From contig CAZVKG010000008.1 in NCBI GenBank assembly GCA_964627665.1, positions 1-64,000 on the forward strand: a stretch of DNA of 64,000 bases, written 5' to 3'. Below the pieces are notes generated by a model. The model saw nothing but the letters and a program-made list of their open reading frames with translations, ran no database searches and was not told the DNA's origin. Within the stretch, counting starts at the first letter, position 1; every line of letters starts with the position of its first letter. Made by a program: the position numbers and the translations under genes. Origin of the DNA: UBA1351 sp964627665. Its GTDB lineage: Bacteria; Bacillota; Clostridia; Lachnospirales; Vallitaleaceae. Below, piece by piece: positions 26,518 through 36,253 of the stretch.

Positions 26518-27558
26518 TTAGCCGATTTTTATTACCGCTTTGACAACATTTGCTGCATTTTCTGATACAAAATCAAAAGCTTCTTTGGTTTGGTCAAAGG
26601 CGAATTCATGACTCACGATATCTTTTACTTTTATGGTGCCACTTGCAATTGCATTAATGGCAACCGGATAAAGATTTCTATATCTAAATATCGTTTTCAC
26701 CACACCTTCTTTTCCCATTAACCTCATAAAATTAAATGAAACCTCATCTTTTGCCGTCATACCTACAAGAACAATAGTTCCACCAATCTTCACTACATCT
26801 ACAGTTTGTTTTACTGTTACATCAGCTCCGGCAGTTTCAATGACAACATCTGCCCCTTTGCCATCCGTTAGCTCATTGACTGTAGATATAAGGTCAACAT
26901 CTTTTGCATTAATAACGTAATCTGCGCCTAACTTCAGCGCCGTCTTCAGTCTGTTTTTAAGAACATCTACTACAATCACTTTTGAAGCTCCTCTGGCTTT
27001 TGCGGACATCAGCGTAACTAATCCGATGCATCCGGACCCAAAGACAATGACCGTATCACCTAAACCCACTTCGCCTAGTGATGTCGCATGCAGTCCGACA
27101 GCTAGCGGTTCAACCAAGGCGCCTTCCATGTTCGATACGTTCTCAGGCAATTTAAAACACATATCCTCTGGATGGGTTACATAATTGGTCAATACACCAT
27201 GAAAAGGCGGCGTAGCAAAAAATTCAACATCCGGGCATAGATTATACTTACCCGATTTACAAAATTCACATTTTCCGCAGGTCTTGCCCGGCTCTAGTGC
27301 AACTCGATCACCTACCCTTAGGTTTTTCACGTCTGCGCCTACTTGCACGACTTCTCCTGCGCATTCATGTCCTAAGATAAAATCTCCTTCGACAACAAAG
27401 TCACCAATATTTCCATGTTTATAATAATGAACATCTGAACCACATATACCAACAACATCCACCTTGATTAAAACTTCATTTTCTTTTGGTGTCGGTACCG
27501 GTAATTCTTTTTTAACCATGTGATTTGTACCCTGCATATAAAAAGCGTTATTATTCAT
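26518..27558 (-). CDS. Zinc-dependent polyol dehydrogenase (xylitol/sorbitol type)
   Basis: A 346-aa medium-chain dehydrogenase. Catalytic zinc ligands are seen in GICGSDVHYYKHG and GHECAGEV, structural zinc Cys residues in CGKCEFCKSGKYNLC, and the NAD site in VFGSGCIGLV followed by IVVDVLKNR. Family members oxidize xylitol or sorbitol to the ketose. Pairing with xylulokinase favours xylitol (product D-xylulose), but D-arabitol or sorbitol cannot be excluded. Confidence 0.88.
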   Translation of the reverse strand: MNNNAFYMQGTNHMVKKELPVPTPKENEVLIKVDVVGICGSDVHYYKHGNIGDFVVEGDFILGHECAGEVVQVGADVKNLRVGDRVALEPGKTCGKCEFCKSGKYNLCPDVEFFATPPFHGVLTNYVTHPEDMCFKLPENVSNMEGALVEPLAVGLHATSLGEVGLGDTVIVFGSGCIGLVTLMSAKARGASKVIVVDVLKNRLKTALKLGADYVINAKDVDLISTVNELTDGKGADVVIETAGADVTVKQTVDVVKIGGTIVLVGMTAKDEVSFNFMRLMGKEGVVKTIFRYRNLYPVAINAIASGTIKVKDIVSHEFAFDQTKEAFDFVSENAANVVKAVIKIG

Positions 27559-27586
27559 TGTCGTCCTCCAATACTGTCATCACTTA

Positions 27587-28642
27587 CTACTGAATTGCTC
27601 CTGCACGCTTGTGCATCTCAATATATTCATCCACATTTTTTTCTGTAATTAAGGGACAATCAATATCGATATCAATTTGGTCTTCAGCTCCGGTCATTAA
27701 TTGATGGCTGGTATGTAAAATCGCTTCTGCTAAAGCATAAGCACTCTGCAGACTTGTTGTTGTCATTAGCCCTTCTTTAATTAAAAGACACGCTTCAGCA
27801 GTTCCATCAACACCATATGCCAAAATACTATCATATTGAGGATTATCTTTGATTGCCTCAATCCCACCAGCAGCCATATTGTCATTCATTGAAATAATTG
27901 CATCAATCTTATCATTTGCTTGAACCCAAGTTTCCATATAATTTAAGGCTTCATCTTTATTCCAGTTTGCTATTTCTTCACCAACAATTGTTACATCCGG
28001 ACGTTTTGCAAAAAATTCTTGCTCCCAACTCTTACGGCGTTCATCTGCATGGAAGTTTCCCGGAGGGCCTAAGAGTACAACAACATTGGCATTTTGTGGA
28101 ATTTGTTCAACTGCTTTATCTGCATTCACTTTTGCTTGGGCATATGGATCTGCATCCACAGAAGACGCTCCTTCTATTCCAGAAATTCTAGCATTTGTTG
28201 TAATTGTCACAATACCTGCTGCTACTGCTTTTTCTGCATAAGGTCTCTGCGCCTCACCATTATTTGGTTGTATGACGATGGCATCATATTTGTTTGTGAT
28301 TGCATTCTCAATCAATCCATTTTGTGTATCATCTGAGGCTTGTCCGTCAAATATATCCACTTCGATATCTTCATATTTTTCAGCTTCTTCATTGACCGCA
28401 TTTGCTAACCATGCAGCAAATGAATCTGCTTGAGCACGTGCAATGTATGCTACACGATATACTTTACCTGCTTCTGTTTCTTGTGCCATTTCTTCTGATT
28501 CACTTGTCCCCGTTTCTTCATTTTGTTCTGTTTCAACTGCCCCAGTGTCCGATCCTGCTCCTGAATTATCCTCTGCTCCACACCCTACAAATAATGCGCT
28601 CATTAATGTTACGATCAATAATAATGATATTACCTTTTTCAT
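27587..28642 (-). CDS. Sugar ABC transporter substrate-binding lipoprotein
   Basis: A 351-aa RbsB-like binding protein. The lipobox ALFVGCG gives Cys21, followed by an Asp/Glu-rich linker (residues 24-58), then the periplasmic-binding domain with AYIARAQADSFAAWLANAV in part and DAIVIQPNNGEA. AAAGGAGG precedes the ATG. It captures a sugar or polyol outside the membrane for the permease and ATPase encoded upstream. By context the ligand is probably xylitol or a related pentitol; this is inference. Confidence 0.9.
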   Translation of the reverse strand: MKKVISLLLIVTLMSALFVGCGAEDNSGAGSDTGAVETEQNEETGTSESEEMAQETEAGKVYRVAYIARAQADSFAAWLANAVNEEAEKYEDIEVDIFDGQASDDTQNGLIENAITNKYDAIVIQPNNGEAQRPYAEKAVAAGIVTITTNARISGIEGASSVDADPYAQAKVNADKAVEQIPQNANVVVLLGPPGNFHADERRKSWEQEFFAKRPDVTIVGEEIANWNKDEALNYMETWVQANDKIDAIISMNDNMAAGGIEAIKDNPQYDSILAYGVDGTAEACLLIKEGLMTTTSLQSAYALAEAILHTSHQLMTGAEDQIDIDIDCPLITEKNVDEYIEMHKRAGAIQ

Positions 28643-28732
28643 GTGTTTCCTCCTTTTATCTTCTTGAATGATAGTTATATGTTATCTTGGTTAAAACCAA
28701 GGAATAACCAAATACCTTACCTTTGATTCCCT

Positions 28733-29677
28733 TTACTTCTTCTTACCTTTTGATTGAATATCATAGATCACCGCAAAAGCTATAATGGCTCCCCGTATAA
28801 TTTGCTGCAAATAGGAATTGACACCCATAAGAACCATGATATTATCTAAAAACCCAACAATAAATGCACCAGCAACAGTTCCTGCAGCTGTACCTATACC
28901 ACCTGTAAAACTCGTCCCACCAATAACAGCCGCCGTTAGGGCTTTAAACTCATAGCCAATCGCACCATTTGGCATTCCTCCGTTATTTCGCGACATAAAT
29001 AAAATACCTGCGACTCCAACAAAAACTCCATTGATTATAAAAGCTTTCATCTTAATCCAATTCACGTTGATACCGGACGCTGTCGCTGCCTCTTCGTTTC
29101 CACCAATGGCATATATTGAACGCCCAAAAACGGTATGTTTTAAAAGATACCATGTAACAATCAAAACGATAACCAAAAATATAATGGGCGTTGGAATGCC
29201 AAATGTATAACCTTGTCCAAAAGAAACATAATCTCCGATTTGATAAATGTTTTGCCCGTTTGTGTATAACAGGGCGGCTCCTCTTGCCATTGTCATCATA
29301 GCCAATGTCGCGATAAAGGGAGGTGCTTTGAACTTTGTAATCATAATTCCATTGATTATGTTACATACAACTCCGGCTGATATTCCGACGATAAAAGCAA
29401 TTAGCAAGGAACCTGTCGCTAAATATGCATCCACAGATAGCACTCCTGCCAGAGCTAAAACTGATGCTGACGATAAATCAAGCATGCCGGATATAATAAG
29501 AATCGTTTCTCCAAATGCCAGTATGGTTCCAACTGCAATTTGTCTTGAAATATTAGTCAAGTTAGTTACCGTTGCAAAATTTTCATTTGCCATCCAACAC
29601 AAAGCAAAAAGAACGATTAAAACAATATAGATGCTATATTTTTTCTTAACATTACCCCAGTTTATTTTATTTTCCAT
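28733..29677 (-). CDS. Sugar ABC transporter permease (RbsC-like)
   Basis: The 314-aa membrane protein has about eight to ten hydrophobic segments and the BPD_transp_2 signature GINVNWIKMKAFIINGV with the TSFTGGIGTAAGTVAGA region. ATG 29677 follows AAGGAG; two upstream in-frame ATGs are less well placed. The gene starts just after the ATPase stop codon (29697). It forms the channel for the binding-protein-dependent importer. Confidence 0.9.
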   Translation of the reverse strand: MENKINWGNVKKKYSIYIVLIVLFALCWMANENFATVTNLTNISRQIAVGTILAFGETILIISGMLDLSSASVLALAGVLSVDAYLATGSLLIAFIVGISAGVVCNIINGIMITKFKAPPFIATLAMMTMARGAALLYTNGQNIYQIGDYVSFGQGYTFGIPTPIIFLVIVLIVTWYLLKHTVFGRSIYAIGGNEEAATASGINVNWIKMKAFIINGVFVGVAGILFMSRNNGGMPNGAIGYEFKALTAAVIGGTSFTGGIGTAAGTVAGAFIVGFLDNIMVLMGVNSYLQQIIRGAIIAFAVIYDIQSKGKKK

Positions 29678-29696
29678 TTCCTTCTCCTTATTCATT

Positions 29697-31196
29697 TTAT
29701 TGATGCGATACACCAATTGTCGCTAGTTTCATGATGTTTTCTTGAGTAAACTCATCTCGTGTCAACTCTCCGGTTATACGTCCTTGTGCCATTACATAGA
29801 TTCGATCACACATGCCTATAAGTTCCGGCAATTCAGATGAAACCATGATGAGTCCTTTTCCTTCTTTTGCCAATTCTGTCATTAATTTGTAGATTTCAAA
29901 TTTTGCCCCTACATCAATTCCTCGTGTCGGTTCATCCATAATTAAAATATCCGGATTTGTTACCATCCATTTTGCTAAAATTACTTTTTGTTGATTACCA
30001 CCGCTTAAGGATTCAATACTTGTCTCATATGTTGGGGTTTTTACATTCATTTTTTTACAATAGTAGTCAACAACTTCATTTTCTTTCACACTGTGTAAGT
30101 ATCCATGAAAAATAAATGATTTTAAACTTGACAAAGATACGTTTTCCCTCACACTTCGTACCGGAATAATTCCAAACCGCCTTCGATCTTCAGATAGCAT
30201 AACCATATTATGTGCAATCGATTGACGTGTGTTTTTTATCGAAACTACTTCTTCTCGTATTCGGATATCCCCTTTTTCATAATCATCAAGTCCAAAAACA
30301 GCTCGCATCACTTCGGTTCTTCCCGCACCCATTAGCCCTGCAAAACCAACAATTTCATTTTTTCTTAAATTGAAGCTAATATTTTCGAATGTTCTTCCCG
30401 ATGTGAGTCCATTGACTTCTAAAAGCTTCTCACCACAAGGTAACACTTCCTTTGGATATGTCTTTTCCATCTTTCGTCCAACCATCTGGGCGATAACTAA
30501 ATCCATCGTATATTCAGAAACCGGACGGGAATCCACAACCTCACCATCCCGTAAGACGGTTATTTGATCTGCGATACGAAATATTTCATCCATTTTATGG
30601 GAGATATAAATGATGCATGTTCCTCGATTTCTCAACTCATTAATTTTCCTAAAGAGGAACTCAACTTCTTTTTGCGTAATGGCCGATGTCGGTTCATCCA
30701 TAATGATAATGTCCGATTCATAGGATATTGCCTTTACGATTTCTAATATTTGAATATCTGATACCGTTAAATCCTTTAATTGCATTGTCGGGTTATAACG
30801 CAATCCTTCACTTTCTAAAAGTTCGACGGCTCTTTTTCGAATCAACTTCCAGTCAACTCGAATTGATGTCTTGGGCCAACTTCCGACAAACAAACTTTCT
30901 TCTACTGTCATTTCCGGAATATAGTTCAACTCTTGAAAAATCATGGATATTCCTAAATTTCGAGCTTCAATCGGATCTTTAATCTCTCGTTCTTTGCCAT
31001 CAATAAGTATTTTTCCTTTATCCTTTTGATAAATCCCATTAATGATTTTCATTAGCGTTGATTTTCCTGCCCCATTTTCTCCGCAAAGAACATGAACCGT
31101 ACCTTTTTCAACTTCAAAATTTATATTTGCTAATGCTTTTACACCTGGAAAGGATTTTTCTACATTTTCAACTTTAAGTTTAATTTTTCTTTCCAT
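29697..31196 (-). CDS. Sugar ABC transporter ATP-binding protein (RbsA/MglA-like)
   Basis: A 499-aa protein with two ATPase halves. The first has Walker A GENGAGKST, the second a degenerate P-loop (GLMGAGRTE) and signature LSGGNQQKV. This tandem layout is typical of ribose/galactose/xylose importers. ATG 31196 has GAGG 6 nt upstream, with ATG 31199 as alternative. It is first in the sugar operon. The prophage end lies only 20 bp upstream of this ATG (target repeat 31217-31221), so the native promoter has been moved away. Confidence 0.92.
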   Translation of the reverse strand: MERKIKLKVENVEKSFPGVKALANINFEVEKGTVHVLCGENGAGKSTLMKIINGIYQKDKGKILIDGKEREIKDPIEARNLGISMIFQELNYIPEMTVEESLFVGSWPKTSIRVDWKLIRKRAVELLESEGLRYNPTMQLKDLTVSDIQILEIVKAISYESDIIIMDEPTSAITQKEVEFLFRKINELRNRGTCIIYISHKMDEIFRIADQITVLRDGEVVDSRPVSEYTMDLVIAQMVGRKMEKTYPKEVLPCGEKLLEVNGLTSGRTFENISFNLRKNEIVGFAGLMGAGRTEVMRAVFGLDDYEKGDIRIREEVVSIKNTRQSIAHNMVMLSEDRRRFGIIPVRSVRENVSLSSLKSFIFHGYLHSVKENEVVDYYCKKMNVKTPTYETSIESLSGGNQQKVILAKWMVTNPDILIMDEPTRGIDVGAKFEIYKLMTELAKEGKGLIMVSSELPELIGMCDRIYVMAQGRITGELTRDEFTQENIMKLATIGVSHQ

Positions 31197-31216
31197 CATT
31201 AACCTCTTTCATGACT

Positions 31217-31221
31217 ATTGC
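31217..31221. repeat. Target-site duplication ATTGC (right prophage junction)
   Basis: The same five bases occur at 63361-63365, immediately outside the other prophage end. Mu-family transposition makes 5-bp duplications. Confidence 0.9.
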
Positions 31222-31335
31222 TGTAGCCGCGCAAAATTATTGACAAAAATTCTCAAAATAAGTGGCAAAAACAATACTTCTTTTTTGAATCAATTCTAAG
31301 AAGTATTGTTTTCTGTTTGTCATTTATTTTGAGAA
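31222..31335. repeat. Right-end transposase-binding sites R1-R3
   Basis: Three sites match TTTGnCAnTTATTTTGAGAA. R1 is a weaker terminal copy on the minus strand (31247-31228). R2 (minus, 31269-31250) and R3 (plus, 31316-31335) match all 18 fixed bases. Three sites at one end mirrors the Mu attR plan. Binding is inferred from repetition and position. Confidence 0.75.
31269..31311 (-). terminator. Late operon terminator between end-binding sites
   Basis: ACAATACTTCTT (31271-31282) pairs with AAGAAGTATTGT (31298-31309). On the minus strand the stem is followed by a short T-run. It can stop phage late transcription before it enters the host sugar operon. Confidence 0.65.
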
Positions 31336-31338
31336 TTA

Positions 31339-31764
31339 TTATATAATTCTGTACTTCGGCTTTTTCCCATTAAATATTATAAACCGTATATAATCATCTA
31401 TTATAATTGCTAGAATTATGATTGGAATAAATATTATTGCAAAAATCAAACTAGACTGTCCCCAGATATTAAATGGTAAATCTGAATAATCCCAAATAGG
31501 TGGATGAATTTTCAATATCTTGTGCAGTATAACTCCCGTTATAAATTCTAATGGCAAAATTATCATTTCTGCATATATAACCATTTTAGTAATTGAGGTA
31601 TCCCATGTGAATTTATTTTCATTTAACATTCCAATAAGTACTCCACATAATCCTCCTAATAAAAACATAGTCCAATGTGAATACCCTCTAAAAGCTAATT
31701 CTATTAGATAATAGATTGCGCCCATTATTACATATAGTATTGTATACATTATTTTATTACTCAT
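31339..31764 (-). CDS. Membrane protein resembling the CmpB-type putative ABC permease family
   Basis: A 141-aa protein with four hydrophobic segments (about residues 5-25, 30-48, 60-82, 102-125) and LLGGLCGVLIGMLNE and PLEFITGVILHKILK motifs that recall the ABC_trans_CmpB family. It is the last phage gene before the right end and overlaps the preceding gene by 8 bp. It could be a lysogenic conversion or lysis accessory gene. No ATPase partner is present, so a transport role is doubtful. Confidence 0.55.
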   Translation of the reverse strand: MSNKIMYTILYVIMGAIYYLIELAFRGYSHWTMFLLGGLCGVLIGMLNENKFTWDTSITKMVIYAEMIILPLEFITGVILHKILKIHPPIWDYSDLPFNIWGQSSLIFAIIFIPIIILAIIIDDYIRFIIFNGKKPKYRII

Positions 31765-32419
31765 TTAAAATCTCCATCCTTTCTGTATTAAACTGATTAA
31801 TATTTGTTTGTATGTGAGTTTTCATATCTGTTCCAAGGATAATTATTTGTTCATAAGTAAATTCATAACACTCTAGTTCACCGGATGCTTTCCACTCACA
31901 TTTTTCTGTTGTTAGACCTTGTAATCCGAGCATAGCCGTAATAACCAAACCTTGAATCGTTGATTGATCGGTATAATCACAATCAAAGTGTTTAGTAACG
32001 CCTAGACAATCAGAATCAAATCCTGAAAGTATTCTTTTATTACACTCAATCCTTGCGGTTTCAATTATAGCCTCTTTATCCTGCGGATCATGATTTGTTA
32101 TCACCTGTTCAATACCACTAATTAAGGCTTCTACTTCTGTTGTATAATCTTCCCATTTTTCCACTTGCTTTTCAGTGGCTTTTTCATCATCATCAGTTTC
32201 CATCACCGTTTGGTAGAATCTCTTTTGATAGGTGGTATTGGTTCCAATGATGTTGTCAGTTTTATCAAGGATGTCCGTTTCTGTCTTCTTAAGATCAGGG
32301 AATATCAGATTAAATTCCACATCATTATGTGTCAATGAATAGGAGTCTGACAGCTGACCAAGTTCACTATGAAGCTTGTTCACGTTGATATTTTCTTTAC
32401 TATAAGTTAGTTTTAACAT
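31757..32419 (-). CDS. Tail-fibre-associated protein with DUF4376-like C-terminus
   Basis: A 220-aa protein downstream of the fibre gene. The C-terminal half (from about residue 120) has the DUF4376 pattern: a helix with IECNKRILSGF, FDCDYTDQSTIQGLVITA, then a helix ending TNINQFNTERM. Such domains occur at the ends of phage fibre-assembly proteins. The middle (around 65-110) is charged and helical. The role as fibre chaperone or fibre tip part is inferred from position. Confidence 0.6.
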   Translation of the reverse strand: MLKLTYSKENINVNKLHSELGQLSDSYSLTHNDVEFNLIFPDLKKTETDILDKTDNIIGTNTTYQKRFYQTVMETDDDEKATEKQVEKWEDYTTEVEALISGIEQVITNHDPQDKEAIIETARIECNKRILSGFDSDCLGVTKHFDCDYTDQSTIQGLVITAMLGLQGLTTEKCEWKASGELECYEFTYEQIIILGTDMKTHIQTNINQFNTERMEILNE

Positions 32420-32433
32420 TCATATACCCCTTT

Positions 32434-34113
32434 CTATCCAACCTTTCTAACCACTATTCTTGAAATTCCGGCAGTTATATCTAATGCTACACCGCTTGTT
32501 TGATATACTTGTACTACTATTTTTTGCCCTTTCGTTAAGTACTTATTTGCTGGGATTGTAATAAGTGTATTAGAACCGTTAACAGCATTTCGCCTATCAA
32601 ACGAGACGCCTTCAACTCCTTCAATAGATATTGACGCACTTCTTATTCCTGTAGCATTTGAATCAAACATAACAGTGCAGTACATTTCGTAATCACCGCT
32701 TTCATTAATAATAATTGCATCAGGGTCATTTATATCGAACATATCAAAATCATCACTAACAACCGTATCCCATGCAATATTTTTTGCAGTAGATCCACTT
32801 TGGATAGATTGAGCACTTGACAATTTTAATTCGCAATACGGTTGCTTTGCTAAACTCTTCGCCACTTCTGCAACATTTGCATGGTGAACGTGGGATATTT
32901 CGGATATTGATAAAGACTTTAAGGTATCCGTTCTATACTGCAAAGTGTAGATTGCTAATTTTAAGTTTAGCAAAGAAGTTTGACCTTTTATTTGCGATAC
33001 TAACGCTCCATTTTTATAGATATGTAAAGTTATATCATTATTCTTTTTGTGCAATATAAACCTTATTAGATCACCTTTCACAAATTCTAATGGGTCAACA
33101 TGATTTTCTGTATTAATTCCGTTTTCAAGCACATATAGCCTAGCAGCATTGTCATACAGATGAGCAATAAAATAATTTTGGTCGTCTTCATACCAGCATA
33201 TTCTTGTTGTTCTACCGCCTGTATACACTTCAAATTCAGCATGTGATATAAAATCCCTATATATATTTACCCCTTCTAATGCGTTTATGTCATTTATGTC
33301 ATCAGATTCTACCGTTAATTCTCTAAGCACAATTTTTCCAAACTCTTTACCCAAATACCATTCACCTGAGTTAATAATAAAATCCCTCATCCCGTTGTGT
33401 TGGAATGGATTAGGATAATTATCGAGTGGGTCTTTTTTTACTAACTGAAGCAATTGGAATGATACATAAGCACCTTGCGCATTGCTAATTGAAGTCCAAA
33501 ACATCCTAGTAGACTTCATATCTGAATTTATATCAGCAGTTCCAATAACCTCATTTTTCCTTATTTTAAAATAGTTCCACCCTGTTAATATCCCAGCTGA
33601 TATCGTTTTATTTGTATTATTAGACACATTATAAATCGATTCAGGAGATAAACCAAAACCTATATTAGCAACCATGGAAGCATCACTTACATATACTACC
33701 AAAACTAAATAATCATCTATTGAGGAAGGTGAACCATTATTAAAAGTTCCAAGATTAAATGTAGGTAGATTATTAAAATCTGATATTATACTACCGCTAA
33801 TATTATTTACTTCTTCAACTTTTAATGATTTACTACCAATTTTTATATTTATAGTATCTTCTGATCCAACCGACCTCCCGCCTATATCCTGAAAATCATC
33901 AATTAGCTTTGTATTCCCATAATAAGCCCCAAGGTCAGCATAGAAAGAATTATCAAGCTTTTCCTTATTTCCTATTGATCGCGCATCATTGTCAAATATG
34001 CCTTGCTCCATCTTATTGGCTCTCGCTTCAGTGAACCGTGTTCCTTGCTGAATGACTTCGCCAGTCTCAGGGTCAACAATATGATCAACCCAAATAGTCT
34101 TTTCATACGACAT
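32434..34113 (-). CDS. Tail fibre / receptor-binding protein with C1q-like tip
   Basis: A 559-aa protein. The N-terminus (WVDHIVDPETGEVIQQGTRF, then EARANKMEQGIFD) is typical of baseplate-attached fibre proteins in Clostridia phages. The middle (about residues 245-390) looks like a beta-sandwich of lectin type with ITLHIYKNG. The last 130 residues resemble a C1q/TNF-like jelly roll (IAWDTVVSDDFDMF, then INESGDYEMYCTVMFDSN). It would bind the host surface. It overlaps the preceding small gene by 11 bp. Confidence 0.75.
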   Translation of the reverse strand: MSYEKTIWVDHIVDPETGEVIQQGTRFTEARANKMEQGIFDNDARSIGNKEKLDNSFYADLGAYYGNTKLIDDFQDIGGRSVGSEDTINIKIGSKSLKVEEVNNISGSIISDFNNLPTFNLGTFNNGSPSSIDDYLVLVVYVSDASMVANIGFGLSPESIYNVSNNTNKTISAGILTGWNYFKIRKNEVIGTADINSDMKSTRMFWTSISNAQGAYVSFQLLQLVKKDPLDNYPNPFQHNGMRDFIINSGEWYLGKEFGKIVLRELTVESDDINDINALEGVNIYRDFISHAEFEVYTGGRTTRICWYEDDQNYFIAHLYDNAARLYVLENGINTENHVDPLEFVKGDLIRFILHKKNNDITLHIYKNGALVSQIKGQTSLLNLKLAIYTLQYRTDTLKSLSISEISHVHHANVAEVAKSLAKQPYCELKLSSAQSIQSGSTAKNIAWDTVVSDDFDMFDINDPDAIIINESGDYEMYCTVMFDSNATGIRSASISIEGVEGVSFDRRNAVNGSNTLITIPANKYLTKGQKIVVQVYQTSGVALDITAGISRIVVRKVG

Positions 34114-34411
34114 AAAGTGTTTCCTCCTTTACTTGGAATTTGAATCTTACAAGCAAGCCTTTTGTATCCGGCTTATTGATTATTTCAGGCTTGATTGCAA
34201 AGTCGTTGCCTGTGGTTGATACGAGCTTGAAGTTGCTCAAGTCTCCGCTCACCCCATCTTCAAGGTATAAGTAAATCATGACCGTGTCACCCTGGATAGA
34301 AGTCTTGTAAATCGTTGTTGTATTGGTCACGCCTTCAAGGTCATAGCTGCCATGATCCATTCTGTCTATAATTGATTGAGCAATCTCCTCAATCCCTTGT
34401 GTAGTTATCAT
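34103..34411 (-). CDS. Small phage tail protein between baseplate and fibre genes
   Basis: A 102-aa protein with an amphipathic N-terminal helix (TTQGIEEIAQSIIDRM) and a beta-rich remainder. ATG 34411 overlaps the TGA of the preceding gene (TGATG), a coupling sign. Its position between an XkdU-like protein and the fibre suggests a connector. I do not recognise a named family. Confidence 0.55.
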   Translation of the reverse strand: MITTQGIEEIAQSIIDRMDHGSYDLEGVTNTTTIYKTSIQGDTVMIYLYLEDGVSGDLSNFKLVSTTGNDFAIKPEIINKPDTKGLLVRFKFQVKEETLYVV

Positions 34412-35118
34412 CAATTTTCCTCCTCCGCATAAAATGTGTTACAACGATAATCCTCAATGTCAAAGGTCTTGAACTCTGTATCAGCACTCAGAAGCAAATC
34501 AAACGCTTTTCCCATTGTCTGAGCTTCAGGCCATGTTCCACACATCAAGATATTGCATATTGGATAATCAAAAGGGTAGTAGTTTCCTTCAGTCTTTATG
34601 GACACTTGACTCTCTGAGCCTATTCCATAGGAAGGCTTTCCACTTGCAGGCTTAACCTTCATGATCTCCTTATCAATAATCGTGATATCATTCACGCTAC
34701 TTTGTTGTTTAGATGATAAGTAGATTGTGAACTCTGCCCACCTTTCAGGATCATGGAGATAAAACGGATCAATAGTTGATTGATCATATCCAAGAGCTTT
34801 GAGAGCCAAGAGCATTCCTTCCTTTGTTCCTGCCTTCTCAGCAATAATGTTTTTCATTGAAAGCCGTGTTCTGAAGTTCTCAACGCTCTCACCCTTGAGC
34901 CTTTGCATCACTCTGTCACGTCCATGCTCTTCAAGAAGCTTCTCACTGGCACTGATTATCATAGACTCTTCACGGACTCTGAAGATATCCTGTTTCGTCT
35001 GATCAAACACCTTACCAAATACCTTGAAGAGTATATAAAACTGATTCTTGAGCTTTGTAACTTTCTTGATTGGGCCATAAAGAAGGTAATACATATAATC
35101 TTGAAATTTATCAAACAT
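34411..35118 (-). CDS. Baseplate protein, XkdU/tail protein I-like
   Basis: The 235-aa product starts at ATG 35118 behind GAGGGTG. Segments such as LYGPIKKVTKL and FRTRLSMKNIIAEKAGT and its place directly after baseplate J match the XkdU/gpI group that joins the baseplate wedge to fibres. The longer frame to 35136 overlaps the J gene and lacks a site. Confidence 0.65.
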   Translation of the reverse strand: MFDKFQDYMYYLLYGPIKKVTKLKNQFYILFKVFGKVFDQTKQDIFRVREESMIISASEKLLEEHGRDRVMQRLKGESVENFRTRLSMKNIIAEKAGTKEGMLLALKALGYDQSTIDPFYLHDPERWAEFTIYLSSKQQSSVNDITIIDKEIMKVKPASGKPSYGIGSESQVSIKTEGNYYPFDYPICNILMCGTWPEAQTMGKAFDLLLSADTEFKTFDIEDYRCNTFYAEEEN

Positions 35119-35122
35119 ATCT

Positions 35123-36253
35123 TTACACCCTCTCAACCGTTATTGTGAGCGTTCCAAGGATAATCACCTTGTCATTGCTCAAGATGACATCAGTAGCAGG
35201 CTGAATGATATTGGACTTCTTGTAGACTTGAATATCTTTTTTGAGATAATAAACAACATCATCCCTGTAAAGCTTGTTGAGCTCCCTGTCTTTCGATATC
35301 TTGAGTAGGTCAATGATAATTGCTTCAGCTTTTTCCTGAACGCCTTCGTCACTTGCATCTTCGTCAATATAAACCACAATTTCAACATCCTGAGCAACTG
35401 TTTCAGAAGACTTCACAAGCAAGTTATCATAAGGGCCTTTGATTGTGTTTGCCTCAGCTTCAACCTTATCAAGCAAGCTCTGAGTCGCTTCGCCTGCCGT
35501 GGATGTCACAATAATATCAACCGTGCCTTGTCCTCGAGGATGAAGGTCATCAACTCTCACGAACAGAACACCTTCAACCGCCTCACAAACATTCTTGTAC
35601 TTATCTCGGATAGGGAAGGTTGAAAGCTCTGCCCATGAGTTCAATGTCCGTGTTCTTAATCCCTCAATATCTTCAATGTCACTGCCTTCCTGAACGAGCC
35701 AATCAGAAGCATTGAATATTCTGTCAACCCCTTCAATGTGAGTGAGTGATTTCTTGATCTGATTTTGAGGAACGTTGTACTTTGAGCCTTCCTTCTCAGC
35801 TTCAACGAGTACCGTTTGACTCAGTGAATCCTTCTGAAGAATTGTATCCTGAAGGACTAAGAAGCGGAGCTCCTCGCCATTGATATCCTGATCAGTCTTG
35901 AAGACATCACCCTTGGCAATCTTCACGGCATCCCCCGGAGCATCTCTTTCAAGAGTGACATATCCTTGGGTCTTTGTCGGCTGCTTTCTTTTCTTTGAGA
36001 AGTCAGCTGCCTTCAGTTCCATCCATACATCTTGAGCATGAGAGACAAACATATTGTTTACAACGCCCCTCAAGAGCTTCACAAGCTCAATACGAATCTG
36101 AATAAGAATCATTAATAGTGTGTAGAATATACCGCCTGAACTAAAGTTTGTAATAGCAAAGCCTTCATCTTTGAGCTCTTGTTCAAGAGTGTTCAGATAT
36201 TCCTCTCGATCAGGAATCGGAAGAATTTCATCCAGTATCTTATCATCAATCAT
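35123..36253 (-). CDS. Baseplate J-like protein (XkdT-like)
   Basis: A 376-aa baseplate wedge protein. It has the family N-terminus (DEILPIPDREEYLNTLEQEL, then FAITNFSSGGIFYTLL), the AKGDVFKTDQD segment and RVDDLHPRGQGTVDIIV. It forms part of the hexagonal baseplate of the contractile tail. Its start overlaps the stop of the preceding gp25-like gene. Confidence 0.88.
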   Translation of the reverse strand: MIDDKILDEILPIPDREEYLNTLEQELKDEGFAITNFSSGGIFYTLLMILIQIRIELVKLLRGVVNNMFVSHAQDVWMELKAADFSKKRKQPTKTQGYVTLERDAPGDAVKIAKGDVFKTDQDINGEELRFLVLQDTILQKDSLSQTVLVEAEKEGSKYNVPQNQIKKSLTHIEGVDRIFNASDWLVQEGSDIEDIEGLRTRTLNSWAELSTFPIRDKYKNVCEAVEGVLFVRVDDLHPRGQGTVDIIVTSTAGEATQSLLDKVEAEANTIKGPYDNLLVKSSETVAQDVEIVVYIDEDASDEGVQEKAEAIIIDLLKISKDRELNKLYRDDVVYYLKKDIQVYKKSNIIQPATDVILSNDKVIILGTLTITVERV

